DNA from: Fragilaria radians | Lineage: Eukaryota > Bacillariophyta > Fragilariophyceae > Fragilariales > Fragilariaceae | NCBI GenBank assembly: GCA_900642245.1 | Contig: CAAAJI010000027.1 | Location: 126,843-190,842 of the forward strand | Direction of reading: 5' to 3' | DNA length: 64,000 nucleotides | Shown here: piece after piece, positions 35,445-46,317 of the stretch | Layout: each line of letters opens with the position of its first letter | Numbering within the stretch: the stretch's first letter is position 1 | Notes under the pieces: model-generated | Database searches by the model: none | Told to the model about the DNA's origin: nothing | The model's input: the letters and a program-made list of their open reading frames with translations, nothing else | Position numbers and translations under genes: made by a program

Positions 35445-35690
35445 CGTTGGGAATATCCCTCACGTTGATCAACCTTAGCTCTTTATATGTTTAATTTATC
35501 CATTAGGGATCACATTTATGGTGAATGTATCTCGTTTTCAAATCTAAATAGTAGTCACAATTCTATTAGTTCAACAAACTTTAACTCTTTTTTTCTTCTT
35601 TCTTCTTTCTCCTTTAGCCTTGAGGAATTTCTAAACACTAGATTACCTACACAACTTGTTGGACAAGCTATTTTACCTTCTTGTTCAACC
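35445..35690 (+). repeat. 3' LTR of the copia element (approximate)
   Basis: Starts CGTTGGGAATATCCCTCACG, matches the 5' LTR, and ends near a TTGTTCAAC motif at about 35690. The clear divergence between the two LTRs indicates an old insertion. Confidence 0.65.
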
Positions 35691-35984
35691 TTCATCTCTT
35701 GTTTGTTTCAAGTATTTTTCCTCGGAAATAGTCAATATAATATCAAGTTGACCACCTTGTCGGGAAATGCAAAGAACGAGAGTAAAAGTCCAAGACTTTC
35801 TTGGACAATTTTAAGCTCAGGGAATCATTGCGTTAGGTTTTCAAGAAGAATGGATTCAATTTTATCTCATTCAGAATAACACAGCTGCTATTTGAATACC
35901 ATATAGAGCCTTCTGTAGTTGCACATACAGCACCATTTTATCACTTTCATATTTCACATATTTCTTGCACAGATCAGGGTCCAG

Positions 35985-37140
35985 CGTAAGTATCAATTTA
36001 TCCTTCCAGCTTCATGTACATGGTTTCATCCATATTAGCCTGCAGAAAAGCTCCTGGAATGCCCCAACAGCACCAAACACTTGGATACCCTTCTTCATAG
36101 AATATTGTGTCAGGATTCTAGATGCCATGATACTTTCATTGCTATCCTTGATTGTACAGCACAAATGTTCATAATTCCGTTCTCGACAGGCCCTAAGCCC
36201 ATGTTCATGTAACTTGGGGCCATACCTTTCATTCATAGCCTCATCAATTACCAATCTATCGCCCACTACATCATGCGCTTGATCAGTGCCTTCATTGTCA
36301 GGATCCACATTATTTTGGTGTGATATAATCTGTATATATTGCTTGTTTTCTTCTTCCTCAGTATCATTCATACTGGAGTCTGTTAACGGGTCAATATGTG
36401 AATCATCTTTATCAACATCTTGAACATCCAGGGTGCTACTGTCAAGGTCATCATCACTCATCTCAAAATCATGCAAGTTGGGAAACTGTAATCCTTGACT
36501 CATTGATTGTAGCTGTGCTAAAGTATGAACATAGTCCATGACATCTTAAGGCATAGAAAGTTCAGTCCAGCGGTTATTGCGTTTGCTAGTTGTTAAACTC
36601 ATAAAAGTATGCATTTCTAGTTGGCCTGAGAGCCGTTGCTCCTGTTGTTTGGGACTTCATGGAATTATTGTGTTCCTTTCGGGTTTGCACGTATGCACCA
36701 AATTCCAACTTACAATGGGCCTTGTAATCCAATTTCCGGCCTGCGCTTATGGTCCTTGAACTACGCTTATTTGATACTCCATTTCTTAGTAGGAAACTTT
36801 TCAGCCAGAATATGCTAGTATATACCATGTCTGCAATTAGCTGTATGGGCATAGAGTTGAAAGGCAAAGTGCGGTATAGGAGCATTTCAGCAGTTGTAAA
36901 TAGTGTATTGCGTGACATTGTCACAAGGAATGGTACATTGTTTATAATCAATATGCCAATGCAGAGTGAAATTCCATTGCCTCTTATGTATATCTGGTGG
37001 CAGATCTGTAATGTTCAGAAGAATTCTGTTAGGAGGCTGTCGGATGATTTTACTTTTTGGTGATCTTAGATTTCTTGTCATCTGCTGCCAATATGTTATC
37101 TTTCTGGATAGGGCAGTTTGGCAGGAGGCTTTCTTCAATT
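35985..37140 (-). mobile_element. Copia pol fragment with integrase core deleted
   Basis: Minus-strand frames read, in order, a pre-core segment (37138-36887; LPPDIHKRQWNFTL), the start of integrase with INNVPFLVTMSR (to 36850), then directly the post-core segment TLPFNSMP, FWLKSF, HCKLEFGAYVQT, NNSM, TTGATALRPT (to 36586), a junction with LTTS..NRWTELSMP, and the linker before RT (36539-36012; ILTQYSMKKGIQVFGAVGAF). In diatom copia elements about 100 residues holding the catalytic core separate AEML from LYRTLPF; here they are missing, so this copy encodes no working integrase. One frame of 175 codons is still intact. RT is absent. Confidence 0.8.
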
Positions 37141-37149
37141 ATCCTTATG

Positions 37150-37440
37150 GCATCCTGGGAGAAGCTTAACTGCAAGAGAATGGATACGTTAGGTTGAAGA
37201 CTACCAAAGACAACACAAAAGTAGTGCTCCAAGATGTGACGTTTGTTCCACGAATGACGATGAGCTTATTTCGTGTGAGTTGTGTTGCAAAAATAAAGGA
37301 AAAATCAAAACAGAAGGCGAATCTTTAATCATCTTAAAGCAGGAGTGAAAAAAATCTATCGAGATGGTAAAAGGGTACCTGATAGGTATGAAGGTGAAGC
37401 TTGTGGTTGAATATGGTCGAATTGTGATGCTCCTTTCTTG
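37150..37440 (+). mobile_element. Copia protease/pre-integrase fragment on the opposite strand
   Basis: Plus-strand frame with VRLKTTKDNTKVVLQDVTFV followed by SLFRVSCVAKIKEKSK, then in another frame KTEGESLIILKQE. This resembles the copia region 'V.L.DV.YVP.M..NLFS...A...G' followed by 'GE.L.L'. It abuts the minus-strand pol fragment at 37140, so two elements, or an inverted rearrangement, meet here. An 84-codon frame at 37438-37689 follows on the same strand and is unassigned. Confidence 0.5.
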
Positions 37441-39235
37441 GTGAAAAGAGAAATACCAATGAAACAACGTTTTCATTTTATTTGGGAACTAATCCATGAA
37501 GTGCTCTTGAAAATGAGACTTATTAATTCAGAAGAAGCATTACATTTATGTTTGCGACGAGTAGAAAAATTCAATCGATTCCCGCGGCTATCTAAAGGAA
37601 TTCTAAATCAAGAGAGACAGTGCTGTTTCAAGCTAAATATTTGTTTAAGCAGCATAGAATACTCTACTTGGTTGTTCAATTATAATTAGGAAATCCTCTA
37701 TGTCTACTTCTATATTCTCTTCTCGGTTGAAATCGACAGTTTACGTCCTTCCTGTTTCTCCGCCCTTGTCAGCATTTTGACCATGCTTCAAAGAGAGGTT
37801 ATGCTAATAGCGTATCAAATTCTTTGCCTTTCCTTTTCATTATTCATTTACTTTTGTTTCTTCATTAGATTCATCTGCGATAAGTCTCAAATCAAAAGAT
37901 GTGGCCATTTTCTTTAAATTCACAATTGTTGTCACATTTGACAACCTGTCAATTGATGTTTGGGGTTAGGTATCATAGGATTTGCTTCATTCTTATAACA
38001 CAGCAACTTCTGCTCTGCCTTCATGTTACGACTGAGTAAGGTAACAGACTTCGTTTTAGCAAACTAACGCCGGTAATTGGCATTGTCAAAAAGTGAATGA
38101 AAAAAATGAATTCTTTGCAATCCTCACTGTAGAAACTTTCCGTTCAGAATTGTCCTGGGTACTGCATCTTTTGAGTATTCCCTCTCCAACCAATTGGTAA
38201 TCTTATGGAGGTGCTTGTCTCACAGTAAGAATGGGATTTATGTCTCATATCTATCATTCACAAAACATAGCAATTTGAAAGGCATTGACACTTTTGAGAA
38301 TACTCCTACAAAGATTCTTTCCAAATTGTATCTGTACTCAGTACATCTATATCTATATCGCTGATGCTGTATTATGCTGACAATAACTTTTGTAGAGGTC
38401 TAGATTCTCCTCCAGATCTTTTTTGTTGTTGCTGACTGATTGATTTGTCATTGTCTTGCCCTGACTTGCTTTTATTGGACTCATCATCATCTGACTTTGA
38501 CTCTCAATCATTTTCTTCTTCATCCTCATCATCTTTAATGTTGCCATCTTGAAACTCCTCATCTTATTGGTTATTCGCAACTACTTGATGAATTCGTACT
38601 CTTATTGACCTTCCATGAGTTTATTGGATTATTTGTACGTTCCTCCTCATATTCTTGTCAAGATTCAATCTTCTGATGCATGGCTTTACTGTTTTGATCC
38701 CATATAACTGAATAATCCTATGTTGATTGCCCTCTGTAAAAAGTCGTATTGTAAATTTTTGTTGTGAAATATAAACCAAATAAATCCCTTTTCCATGCAA
38801 AAGATATCAATATGTCTTGATAGCAGAATGTTAAAGGCAGTATTAGAATTTGGACCATAGAATTTTAAATGAAATTTTCCAAGTATACACTTGTGCATTT
38901 TGTATGTATCAAGGTGAGATGACATACATCTCCTGTAGCCAAATTGAATAGACTAAAGCTCAACCTAAACCCCCAAGCGTTTAAAAGATCAGCAACATGG
39001 ATGGTGCACACTTCAAATATCACATTTATTTGATACTATCATTTCAAAGTAAGAAGAAATATGTAAGTTTCTATAATTAGGACGTTTTGAGAATCTTCAC
39101 ATTGCGAAATGTGAACATCTTTCAGACTTTACAAGATTGATTGTAAGTACATCCAACCAACAAGGGATATTACCGACCAAAAAATAGTTGATGATGTAAT
39201 TCGCTCCAACGACTAGTAGTAGTATTAGTAACTTA
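37441..39235. other. Intergenic stretch, probably transposon debris
   Basis: Contains low-complexity minus-strand sequence at 38353-38580 (Met/Lys/Ser/Gln-rich when translated) and no recognisable domains. It probably continues the transposon-rich region to the left. Confidence 0.35.
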
Positions 39236-39316
39236 ATGGGAGTAGTAGCACAAAAGTCGTTTTTCGTACTGACAGTATTTTTTCTAGTAACGTTCGACAT
39301 CAATACAGACGGAACG

Positions 39317-42300
39317 ATGGGCTCTGGGAAGAAACCGTCAACTGCGGCGAAGGAAGAGATTCATTCCATCTTGCAACGTTTAAAACGATACAACCATGTG
39401 GGGATGAATAAAGCAGGAGTCGAATTATTAGTACAACAACCGCCCAATCAAGCATTTTATGGAATGGGTCGTCGTCTTGGTGTTTGCATGCTAGAAGGAG
39501 ACATGGAAGAACAAATGGGCTTAGACATCATAGAAGTACTTCTTTCGAATCAGACTAATCTATCCGTATCGTCTGCATTCTTCCAAATGTTACAAGAACA
39601 ATCGACACTTTCGCAGAACAAGACTATACCACGAGCCTGGATTGTTTCTTGGATTGTCCAAGCGTCTGATATAAAGGGATGTCATGTTTTGCCATCAATT
39701 CTACGTTACTTTGCTTGGAATTGTCGCCAGGAAGCTACACTTCATACACTAGATGAGGATATCATTACAAAGGTATATTCTATTCTAAAAGACAGCACAT
39801 CTAGAGTTCAGTTTACATCGTTTCTCGCCCACCAAGCGACTTCCGAAATTGTTCGACAATTATTGTCACCAATCATGGCCATCTGTGTTTTATCTCACTC
39901 CCCTACCTCGGACAATTATGAACGAACCTTAATCCTAAATGTTCTGTTTCGAACTTGTTGGTCTTTGGCCTTAACCTACGATACCATCTCTTGGCTTCTT
40001 GAATCGCTCCAAATCTATATGATCTACAAGGAAGAAATGCTTGCCCTGCATTGGCTAGAACAAGTAATGGAAATGATCATTGCGATACAAGATGTTCATG
40101 ATGAGGCGACTTGTGAACAGCAATCGACTCTGATGTCAATGATATTCACGCATATTCTTCCTAGATTCTTTCTTGGGGGTAAAGCACCATATTTGCAAAA
40201 TCTAATCCAGTTATCTTTGCAGATATGTCAGCAATGCAACTCTCTCAATGATGAAACACTGCTTCAATTGACGAATATCATTTTGACAACACCACATCAA
40301 GTAGATCGTCTTGGTTTACTTCAGGTCATGGATATCGTTTCGGGAAAATCATCATCGAAATGGGCGTTTGTCCTGCGAAGGATCATGCAATCCACTATTT
40401 CCCAGGATGAACATATTTTTGACATTGCTTCAAGCTTACGATTAGAATCATTAGATATCCAAAGCGACAATAAATGCCTCGATACGGATTTTCTATTTCA
40501 AATCGATCCAAAGGATTTGAGCACATTCTTAATTTCAGCAACTAAAGCTATTCACGAAACTAATGCCTCCCAAGTGCGTAGCTGGAATCAGAATTCATTA
40601 TTCTTGAATGCAGCGGCGCTCCTTATCTCTGTGGATAATGATCAGGCTCTCGATTTTGTTGCTTCATTGTTGCAGTTATTTCCTCATCTTGGTATTCCGT
40701 TTGTACCACTGCTTATGAACTGGATCTATGATGTCATTGCTAAAAATCAAGACGGGAAACGTTATCTGCATCGACTACGATTTTTATGCGAATCCGTGGC
40801 ATCCGATGCAATGTGTGCACAAGTAGTATGGAGTCTGGTTGGGTCGTCCCTTGCTACGCCACGTGACCAGCCCTTGTCCATTCGTCTGGGGGCAATAGCC
40901 ATGTTTCCTGTACTTTGTGAAAACAATCGACGTCTTTATCGTCGAGTTGTAGACACTTTAGGAATCTTTGTTGGAGAACGTCAAACGGAGCTGCGTCTTG
41001 CTGCAGTAACAACCGTATGCAAAATGGCGGAGCTGGATTTAATTCGTGATGTATCCGATGTAATTGGATGGCTTCAAACGTTTCTGACAGATGATGAACC
41101 ATCTATCGTTCATATTTCAATCTTAGCACTTCATCACCTAATCTTGAATGGAGAACTAGATTTTGACTTAGTGATCAAAGTACTTGGCAAGCGATTATGT
41201 CCACTGGATGACCTTGAAAATTTGATGAAAATGAATCCATTGGTAGTTGAAGCCATTGTCATTCTGCTTGGCGATGGAGAGATTTGTGGAGATAAGTCAG
41301 ATGATTCTGAGGAAAAATTGTCACCTCAGATCCAGAAATCAGTTCATACGTTGATTGATATGTCTCAATCGACGATGTATCGTGAGGATAGGATCCGTTT
41401 CAGAGTATTAAAGTCACTTTCAAATTACAGCCTTGAAGCACTACTTGTCGACGAAGACGCAATCAAGGGACTGACAGGAAGGAAATCCAATGATGAAGGC
41501 GAAAATATCCCCACTGTGTCCTATAACTACATAGCCTTGACTAATCTTGTCAAGGAAAACATCATGAATCCATCCTTTCTTGGTTTACATGAAACCAATG
41601 AGACGAAATGTCCAGTCGAAGTTTTGGCCAAGAAAATAGTTCGACAAGAGGAAGATGTGCTAGGCACCTCATTATGGCAAAAAGGATTCAAAAACTTATC
41701 AGATACAAAGAAGAAATCCAAAAATGTCCGTATTTCCAAGTCATTACTCGCGTCTCTTCCACGCCCAGACGAAATTCAAGAATATTATGATGACAATCCT
41801 TCAATATTTTCAGCTATCGCAGCACTCTTTTGCTTTGATGGAAATGATTTTCATAAACTGGGTGACTTGGCTAGTGAAATATCGAATTATTCTATGAGTC
41901 CTTTGTTGAAAATATTGAATCTACAAGCTTGGTTCCACGCAATGTCTCGAGTTTGGAAGGCTCTCCTAAAAAGTGACCTTGATTCAATTCCTACAAGAGT
42001 GGAAAACATCGTCACCATGATCGAGGGTTGGTCCAAAATTAATCACAAAGTCGATTGTACACACCTCGCACTTCTCGCCTTTGTTTTGTACATTCCAAAC
42101 ACTATCGAGACAACTCATACATTTGTCTCACTTATACAAAAGATTGCAAAGTTGGCCGAAGAAGATTATCACAGACATCAATTTACCGATCTTGACATAG
42201 GACATATTTGTCTAGCGCTTGCAGGAGTTCGAATGTTACACACCGGTTCAAGCGATACCTACGTCAGAGTACTACATACTTTAAAATCTCCCGCAGATGG

Positions 42301-44557
42301 CAACTCAGGATCACTTGGAACCTTTTTTGGTTTATCCCTCATGGCAAGTATCGTGCCAAATGATTACTCTAAGGCACAATCAACTCTGTTGATTGACCAA
42401 AAGAACTTCCGTGTATGGGCAGGTCAGATTTTTGGCTTCCTTATGTATGAACTTCAATGCTGCTTGGAAGGAGAAAATCCTGTAATCGCTACTTTTGTTG
42501 CTTCGGTTTCTTCCCTTTCGTCGTATCCAGGTATCCTTAAGGAAATTCGAGACCTAGGGGAATTGCGCATTCGAGCCACCTGTCAAGAGAAAGCTATGTA
42601 TTTATTCATGAGCCTTGGCGCAAGTTTTCATACCCTTGTTGGAATCAGTAAAGACCTCAGTCTAGCTCTTTTTTATCTTCTTCAAAAGCTACCTTTTGGA
42701 TCCGGAGTAGAATATGCACTTGCCAGCATGATTAAAAATGATGTCATTGCGGAATCGGTATCTTCTGGGGATATGGATGAATGGAAAGCCAAAGTATCCC
42801 AAACTTTCCCTACCTCCGATGGATTGTATCTTTCGGCATCACTCACGAGCGAATCAACTGGAAAAGCTTGGTTGAAATCCAATATTTCAAGGTTTAATTC
42901 ATTAAATCAAGCACTAAGTCTTATACCTCTCATTGGTTCGCTCCCAGTATTTGGATTTCGGGATTCGTCACCAATATCCAAAATGAAGCTCAGTGCGCAT
43001 GTAGATAAAAGTCTCATTGAGGCTGTGCTCAAGGAGCTGAATAATGTTGATGACGATGTTTCAATCATTATACGAGGCCAACTATCCTCGATGTCCATGA
43101 TCGACGAAAATGATGAAGTCGATCTAATGATGACTGCATCGTCTCAAATTGCCAATAAGCCAAGATTCTCGTCTCAAAACACATTTAAGCTACCGACGCC
43201 GAATGAATGCACTCTACTTTTTCACTTAGTTTCCTTGATAAGCGATGAATTAGCTTTGATAAAGGAAGGAAATGCAGGTAATACATCTGTATTATGCCGC
43301 ATTTTTGGCTGTTTAACAACTCTCTCCTTACCAGGTCAATTCGCTGTAAACATGATCCAGCCCTTGCTTTCGAGGCAAACAATTTCCAATGAGCTTGGTG
43401 TAGCAGCCATCAACTTACTTGTGTCGCAATTTAAAGAACGTCGAAAAGTTGCTATTGATGGCCGTGACTTTGTAAGGCTTGGAGAGCACCTACTTGTGAC
43501 GGAAAATGAAACCGTCTCTCATGCAGGAGTTGAGATCTTAATGAATTCTTTGCCGGAGCTCTTTCGAAAGTCTTCTAGTGATACAATTGATGTCATTATA
43601 TCAAAATCTTATTGGAAATGTGAATATGCTTTTGAGACACACGGAAGCCTAGAGCTTATGTGCAAGTGGCTCCAGGTCGTCGAAGACATGCTCCTTGATA
43701 TCAAAGATAAGAATACGTTTTCGCTGTCACCCAAGATTGTTAATGTATTGCGAAACTTTATAGTTGATGGTGCATTTGCGTTCATGGCAAAGGCTATACC
43801 TATCGATGAAAGTAGTCTCCTTTTTGATCGATTTATTGCATGCTTGGGAAACATCCCAGTAACTTTCCTTGAAAATGTGACTTTCTTTTCCTTCGAGGGA
43901 GATCAAGACCAAAAAATGCTGTATTGGAAAGCACGTTGTGTGAGCTGTTTGATTGGAATTGATTTTTTTGAAAGTAGCGAAAGGATGAAACGAGTCGCTA
44001 TGATACTATTCACCTGGCTTTCTCGACAGTTCTCAAAAGGCCAAGATACCATTTCGTTGCAAAAAATGCTATTTCTGATAGTTTCCAATGTTAGGTTGAT
44101 GGATGACGCATTAAAGCACGAGATTCTTTTGAAATTATTCGAATCTATGTTAGTCAACGGCCACGAGACAATGTCTTTAGATTTAATTGTGTTGTTAGTC
44201 ACTGCTGATGGTGGTGAGCAAATTTCATTTATAACAAGCCTTGTTCGCGGAATGCGTTCCCTTCCATCGATGTCGGGAAAAACATTTTTACAACTTTGGT
44301 CATCTATCATGAAAGACTGTCCCCAAAATTTTGGAGCCTTTACCAAGCGCTGTAAAGGTGAAAGAGTCATGAGTAACCGAATCATACAGGTAATGAATCA
44401 TTGGCAAGCACAGGGTGCCCCCAAAGATAAGCTGTCAATGCTATATCAGATGTTAGTGAATTGCAATAATGGCGATGACAGTACCGAGAAGGATTTCATT
44501 TATTATACAACGAATAAACTCATGGTACGCGATTCCAAAAAAACATTTTGTGACTAA
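39317..44557 (+). CDS. Focadhesin/RST1-like large HEAT-repeat protein
   Basis: Single exon, 1746 residues from the ATG at 39317 (GGAACGATGG context). The frame has an earlier ATG at 39236, adding 27 hydrophobic residues; the downstream start is preferred because the family is cytosolic. The whole protein is alpha-helical with irregular HEAT/ARM-type repeats and has no other domain. Total length fits focadhesin (about 1800) and plant RST1 (about 1840). A central block (IRLGAIAMFPVLC..., AVTTVCKMAELDLIRDVSDV, IRFRVLKSLSNYS, roughly residues 510-720) follows the order seen in focadhesin: a DUF3730-like repeat pair, a short acidic linker and a 'R.LKSLSNFS' element. Human focadhesin and RST1 act with the SKI/exosome RNA-decay machinery. 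The assignment rests on length, layout and weak motifs, so it should be read as probable. Confidence 0.65.
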   Translation: MGSGKKPSTAAKEEIHSILQRLKRYNHVGMNKAGVELLVQQPPNQAFYGMGRRLGVCMLEGDMEEQMGLDIIEVLLSNQTNLSVSSAFFQMLQEQSTLSQNKTIPRAWIVSWIVQASDIKGCHVLPSILRYFAWNCRQEATLHTLDEDIITKVYSILKDSTSRVQFTSFLAHQATSEIVRQLLSPIMAICVLSHSPTSDNYERTLILNVLFRTCWSLALTYDTISWLLESLQIYMIYKEEMLALHWLEQVMEMIIAIQDVHDEATCEQQSTLMSMIFTHILPRFFLGGKAPYLQNLIQLSLQICQQCNSLNDETLLQLTNIILTTPHQVDRLGLLQVMDIVSGKSSSKWAFVLRRIMQSTISQDEHIFDIASSLRLESLDIQSDNKCLDTDFLFQIDPKDLSTFLISATKAIHETNASQVRSWNQNSLFLNAAALLISVDNDQALDFVASLLQLFPHLGIPFVPLLMNWIYDVIAKNQDGKRYLHRLRFLCESVASDAMCAQVVWSLVGSSLATPRDQPLSIRLGAIAMFPVLCENNRRLYRRVVDTLGIFVGERQTELRLAAVTTVCKMAELDLIRDVSDVIGWLQTFLTDDEPSIVHISILALHHLILNGELDFDLVIKVLGKRLCPLDDLENLMKMNPLVVEAIVILLGDGEICGDKSDDSEEKLSPQIQKSVHTLIDMSQSTMYREDRIRFRVLKSLSNYSLEALLVDEDAIKGLTGRKSNDEGENIPTVSYNYIALTNLVKENIMNPSFLGLHETNETKCPVEVLAKKIVRQEEDVLGTSLWQKGFKNLSDTKKKSKNVRISKSLLASLPRPDEIQEYYDDNPSIFSAIAALFCFDGNDFHKLGDLASEISNYSMSPLLKILNLQAWFHAMSRVWKALLKSDLDSIPTRVENIVTMIEGWSKINHKVDCTHLALLAFVLYIPNTIETTHTFVSLIQKIAKLAEEDYHRHQFTDLDIGHICLALAGVRMLHTGSSDTYVRVLHTLKSPADGNSGSLGTFFGLSLMASIVPNDYSKAQSTLLIDQKNFRVWAGQIFGFLMYELQCCLEGENPVIATFVASVSSLSSYPGILKEIRDLGELRIRATCQEKAMYLFMSLGASFHTLVGISKDLSLALFYLLQKLPFGSGVEYALASMIKNDVIAESVSSGDMDEWKAKVSQTFPTSDGLYLSASLTSESTGKAWLKSNISRFNSLNQALSLIPLIGSLPVFGFRDSSPISKMKLSAHVDKSLIEAVLKELNNVDDDVSIIIRGQLSSMSMIDENDEVDLMMTASSQIANKPRFSSQNTFKLPTPNECTLLFHLVSLISDELALIKEGNAGNTSVLCRIFGCLTTLSLPGQFAVNMIQPLLSRQTISNELGVAAINLLVSQFKERRKVAIDGRDFVRLGEHLLVTENETVSHAGVEILMNSLPELFRKSSSDTIDVIISKSYWKCEYAFETHGSLELMCKWLQVVEDMLLDIKDKNTFSLSPKIVNVLRNFIVDGAFAFMAKAIPIDESSLLFDRFIACLGNIPVTFLENVTFFSFEGDQDQKMLYWKARCVSCLIGIDFFESSERMKRVAMILFTWLSRQFSKGQDTISLQKMLFLIVSNVRLMDDALKHEILLKLFESMLVNGHETMSLDLIVLLVTADGGEQISFITSLVRGMRSLPSMSGKTFLQLWSSIMKDCPQNFGAFTKRCKGERVMSNRIIQVMNHWQAQGAPKDKLSMLYQMLVNCNNGDDSTEKDFIYYTTNKLMVRDSKKTFCD

Positions 44558-45685
44558 AGTAATCCCACAAAAACATTCGCCATCCAGACAAAGTAATAAA
44601 TATCCAAGCAACTAAATAAGATTTGGAAAAATTTGGAGAGATTTATATATATTCAATAGTCAGTAAAGGTTTACGTAATATAAACTATAGTCCAAGCATT
44701 AAGAGTTTTTCTTCACGCACCTTTTTCAATGCTTACATGTCAATTTTTTAGAATAAAGTTTGAGCATATATTTGCCTATGGGAATGAAGAAAGTGGAATC
44801 TTAGTTGTAAAGAGTTTACAAATTGGAAAACGCTATGATTATCCATAAGGATACTTGGTATAAAAAATCCTCCAGAAAGTAGTAATATTTCTTTATTCAG
44901 CATTTCAACTTCAAGGTATTGGAGAAGAATAGATTAAGGTGACATGCTTTGGATCTCGTCTCGCGAAGAAATAATTTCTTTTAATATCTACTGAATATTA
45001 AACATGCAACAGCATCTCATATTTGATGAAAGACAAGGGCATATGAACCGAGAATGAATTTGATGTCAAAAATATGTCAATTGAAGATCAAAGTAAGCTC
45101 CGGGTTACGTTACTAGATTGAGATAGATTGAGAACAATAAGAAAGAAACCGAATATCTAGGGGAACGAATTTTTAGCCTTGATCAATGAAAGATATTCCT
45201 AAATAGTAAATAAGGCATTGACGTTAGACGCGTGTCAAATTGTAATTACAGCAATAATGAATACTACATATGCAATAGGACGCAACTTTCTATGGTTTAG
45301 AAGCAATTAATCAAACCATTACAGAAGAGAATTCTGTTGAGCCCTAACTGTAGCCCAATAAACTTAATGGTATTTCGAATGTGCAGCATTTTCTGAACTC
45401 ATCGAGTATCAGATTTTGCCTCTATAGCCGATATTGTGTCGCCCCCTTGCATCTTACAATGTATCTCCCTTCCCATACTCCGTTTAGATTCATGGCAAAC
45501 CCTCCACTCTTACAATAGTTCATACCCCATGTAATTCAATAGCATGATCTCTCTGTGCGTTAGCAACAAACCTTGATGATTCTCCAATAGAATTTCTATT
45601 GTCGGGCTCATTCATGTTGTCAAATACAAAAAAGTACTAAGGGATGAGTGATAATTATATCAGCCTTATCCCCAAAAAACCTACA
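44558..45685. other. Intergenic stretch without a recognised gene
   Basis: Minus-strand frames at about 45420-45630 are open for 30-60 codons and look mildly coding-like (for example SIGESSRFVANAQREIMLLN) but change frame and match no family known to me. Confidence 0.35.
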
Positions 45686-45874
45686 TTACTTGTCCTTGAA
45701 CTGCTGGTGCCGTTCTGCTTCAGCCTTAGCTTTCCTCGAGATTAAATGGATTTCTCCATTTCTTCTTCTTTCTTCGTAGAGGCGTTTGGTTCGTGCTCGT
45801 AATGGGCATCCGGAAATGGTCAAGCTGTCCTTGAAATACCCTTGATTTCCGAAGATTATGTTTACTTGTTGATT
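45686..45874 (-). CDS. Possible terminal exon of an unidentified spliced gene
   Basis: A minus-strand frame without any Met, open from a TGA at about 45877 down to the TAA at 45688-45686. It reads SLTISGCPLRARTKRLYEER, then RRNGEIHLISRKAKAEAERH and QQFKDK-stop: basic, Glu-rich and coding-like, quite unlike neighbouring frames. Acceptor-like ends (CAACAAG, TTTCAAG) occur within 30 codons upstream. About 130 bp further upstream a short stretch after TTATCTTCCAG ends at a good donor (CAA|GTAAGT, near 46010), so a spliced gene is possible, but phases do not fit unambiguously. Further upstream lies a copy of the dispersed repeat. Product not recognised; alternatives are a chance frame or transposon debris. 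Confidence 0.35.
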   Translation of the reverse strand, partial: NQQVNIIFGNQGYFKDSLTISGCPLRARTKRLYEERRRNGEIHLISRKAKAEAERHQQFKDK

Positions 45875-46317
45875 TCAGTGATAAGATTTCATGCGCCTTG
45901 TTTAATGAGCACTTCAACAATGCTTACAAAGAGATCTTGTTAAAATAATTTATACTGGCAACATTCCCACACATTAGCAAAATTGTTCTATTTAGTCCCC
46001 GACTTACTTGAACATGATAAGTATGTCCTGTTTTCTATAAGCCTGGAAGATAATAATTTAAGATTACAGTGAAGCACACCAAATATGTCTTGAAAAGAGA
46101 TTAATTCAAGAGATGGCATTTTGTGCCAACATCGGGAGAAGTCCAGCGTGATAAAGATATCAGATATAATAGCACATCAAAAAACAGCAAATGACAATAG
46201 AAATAATTATTGCGTTTTCCTTTCGCAAATTTTAGATGATACCAATCAACGGTCTCTAAAATTTAAATGATCAATCCATGCACTTTTTTATAATAATTAT
46301 GTTTTGCTCTAAATAAA

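Larger units (their letters stand above)
32845..35690 (+). mobile_element. Ty1/copia retrotransposon, both LTRs, internally deleted and frameshifted
   Basis: LTR-like ends lie at about 32845-33100 and 35445-35690; both begin with TGGGAATATCCCTCACGTT (just after the LTR start) and share the stretch down to a pyrimidine-rich TTCTTCTTTC block. Between them, in order on the plus strand and in shifting frames: gag (33240-33690; GNAFMAWERLKNTVEPVSAP, DPDTWMTELEDLYMTLR); the protease-to-integrase junction (33753-34060; a 102-codon frame with DLKCEVIQ, NEVNYV, LFSIDKALKNGFKLSNESVS); an integrase-side remnant near 34200-34300; reverse transcriptase pieces (34650-34860; CAFSQVPGVDL and KTAFFHGNLEEKIYLDVP); and an RNase H tail (35270-35400; SIEKDSDLFTK). 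Most of integrase and RT is deleted and multiple stops remain, so it cannot move autonomously. Confidence 0.85.
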
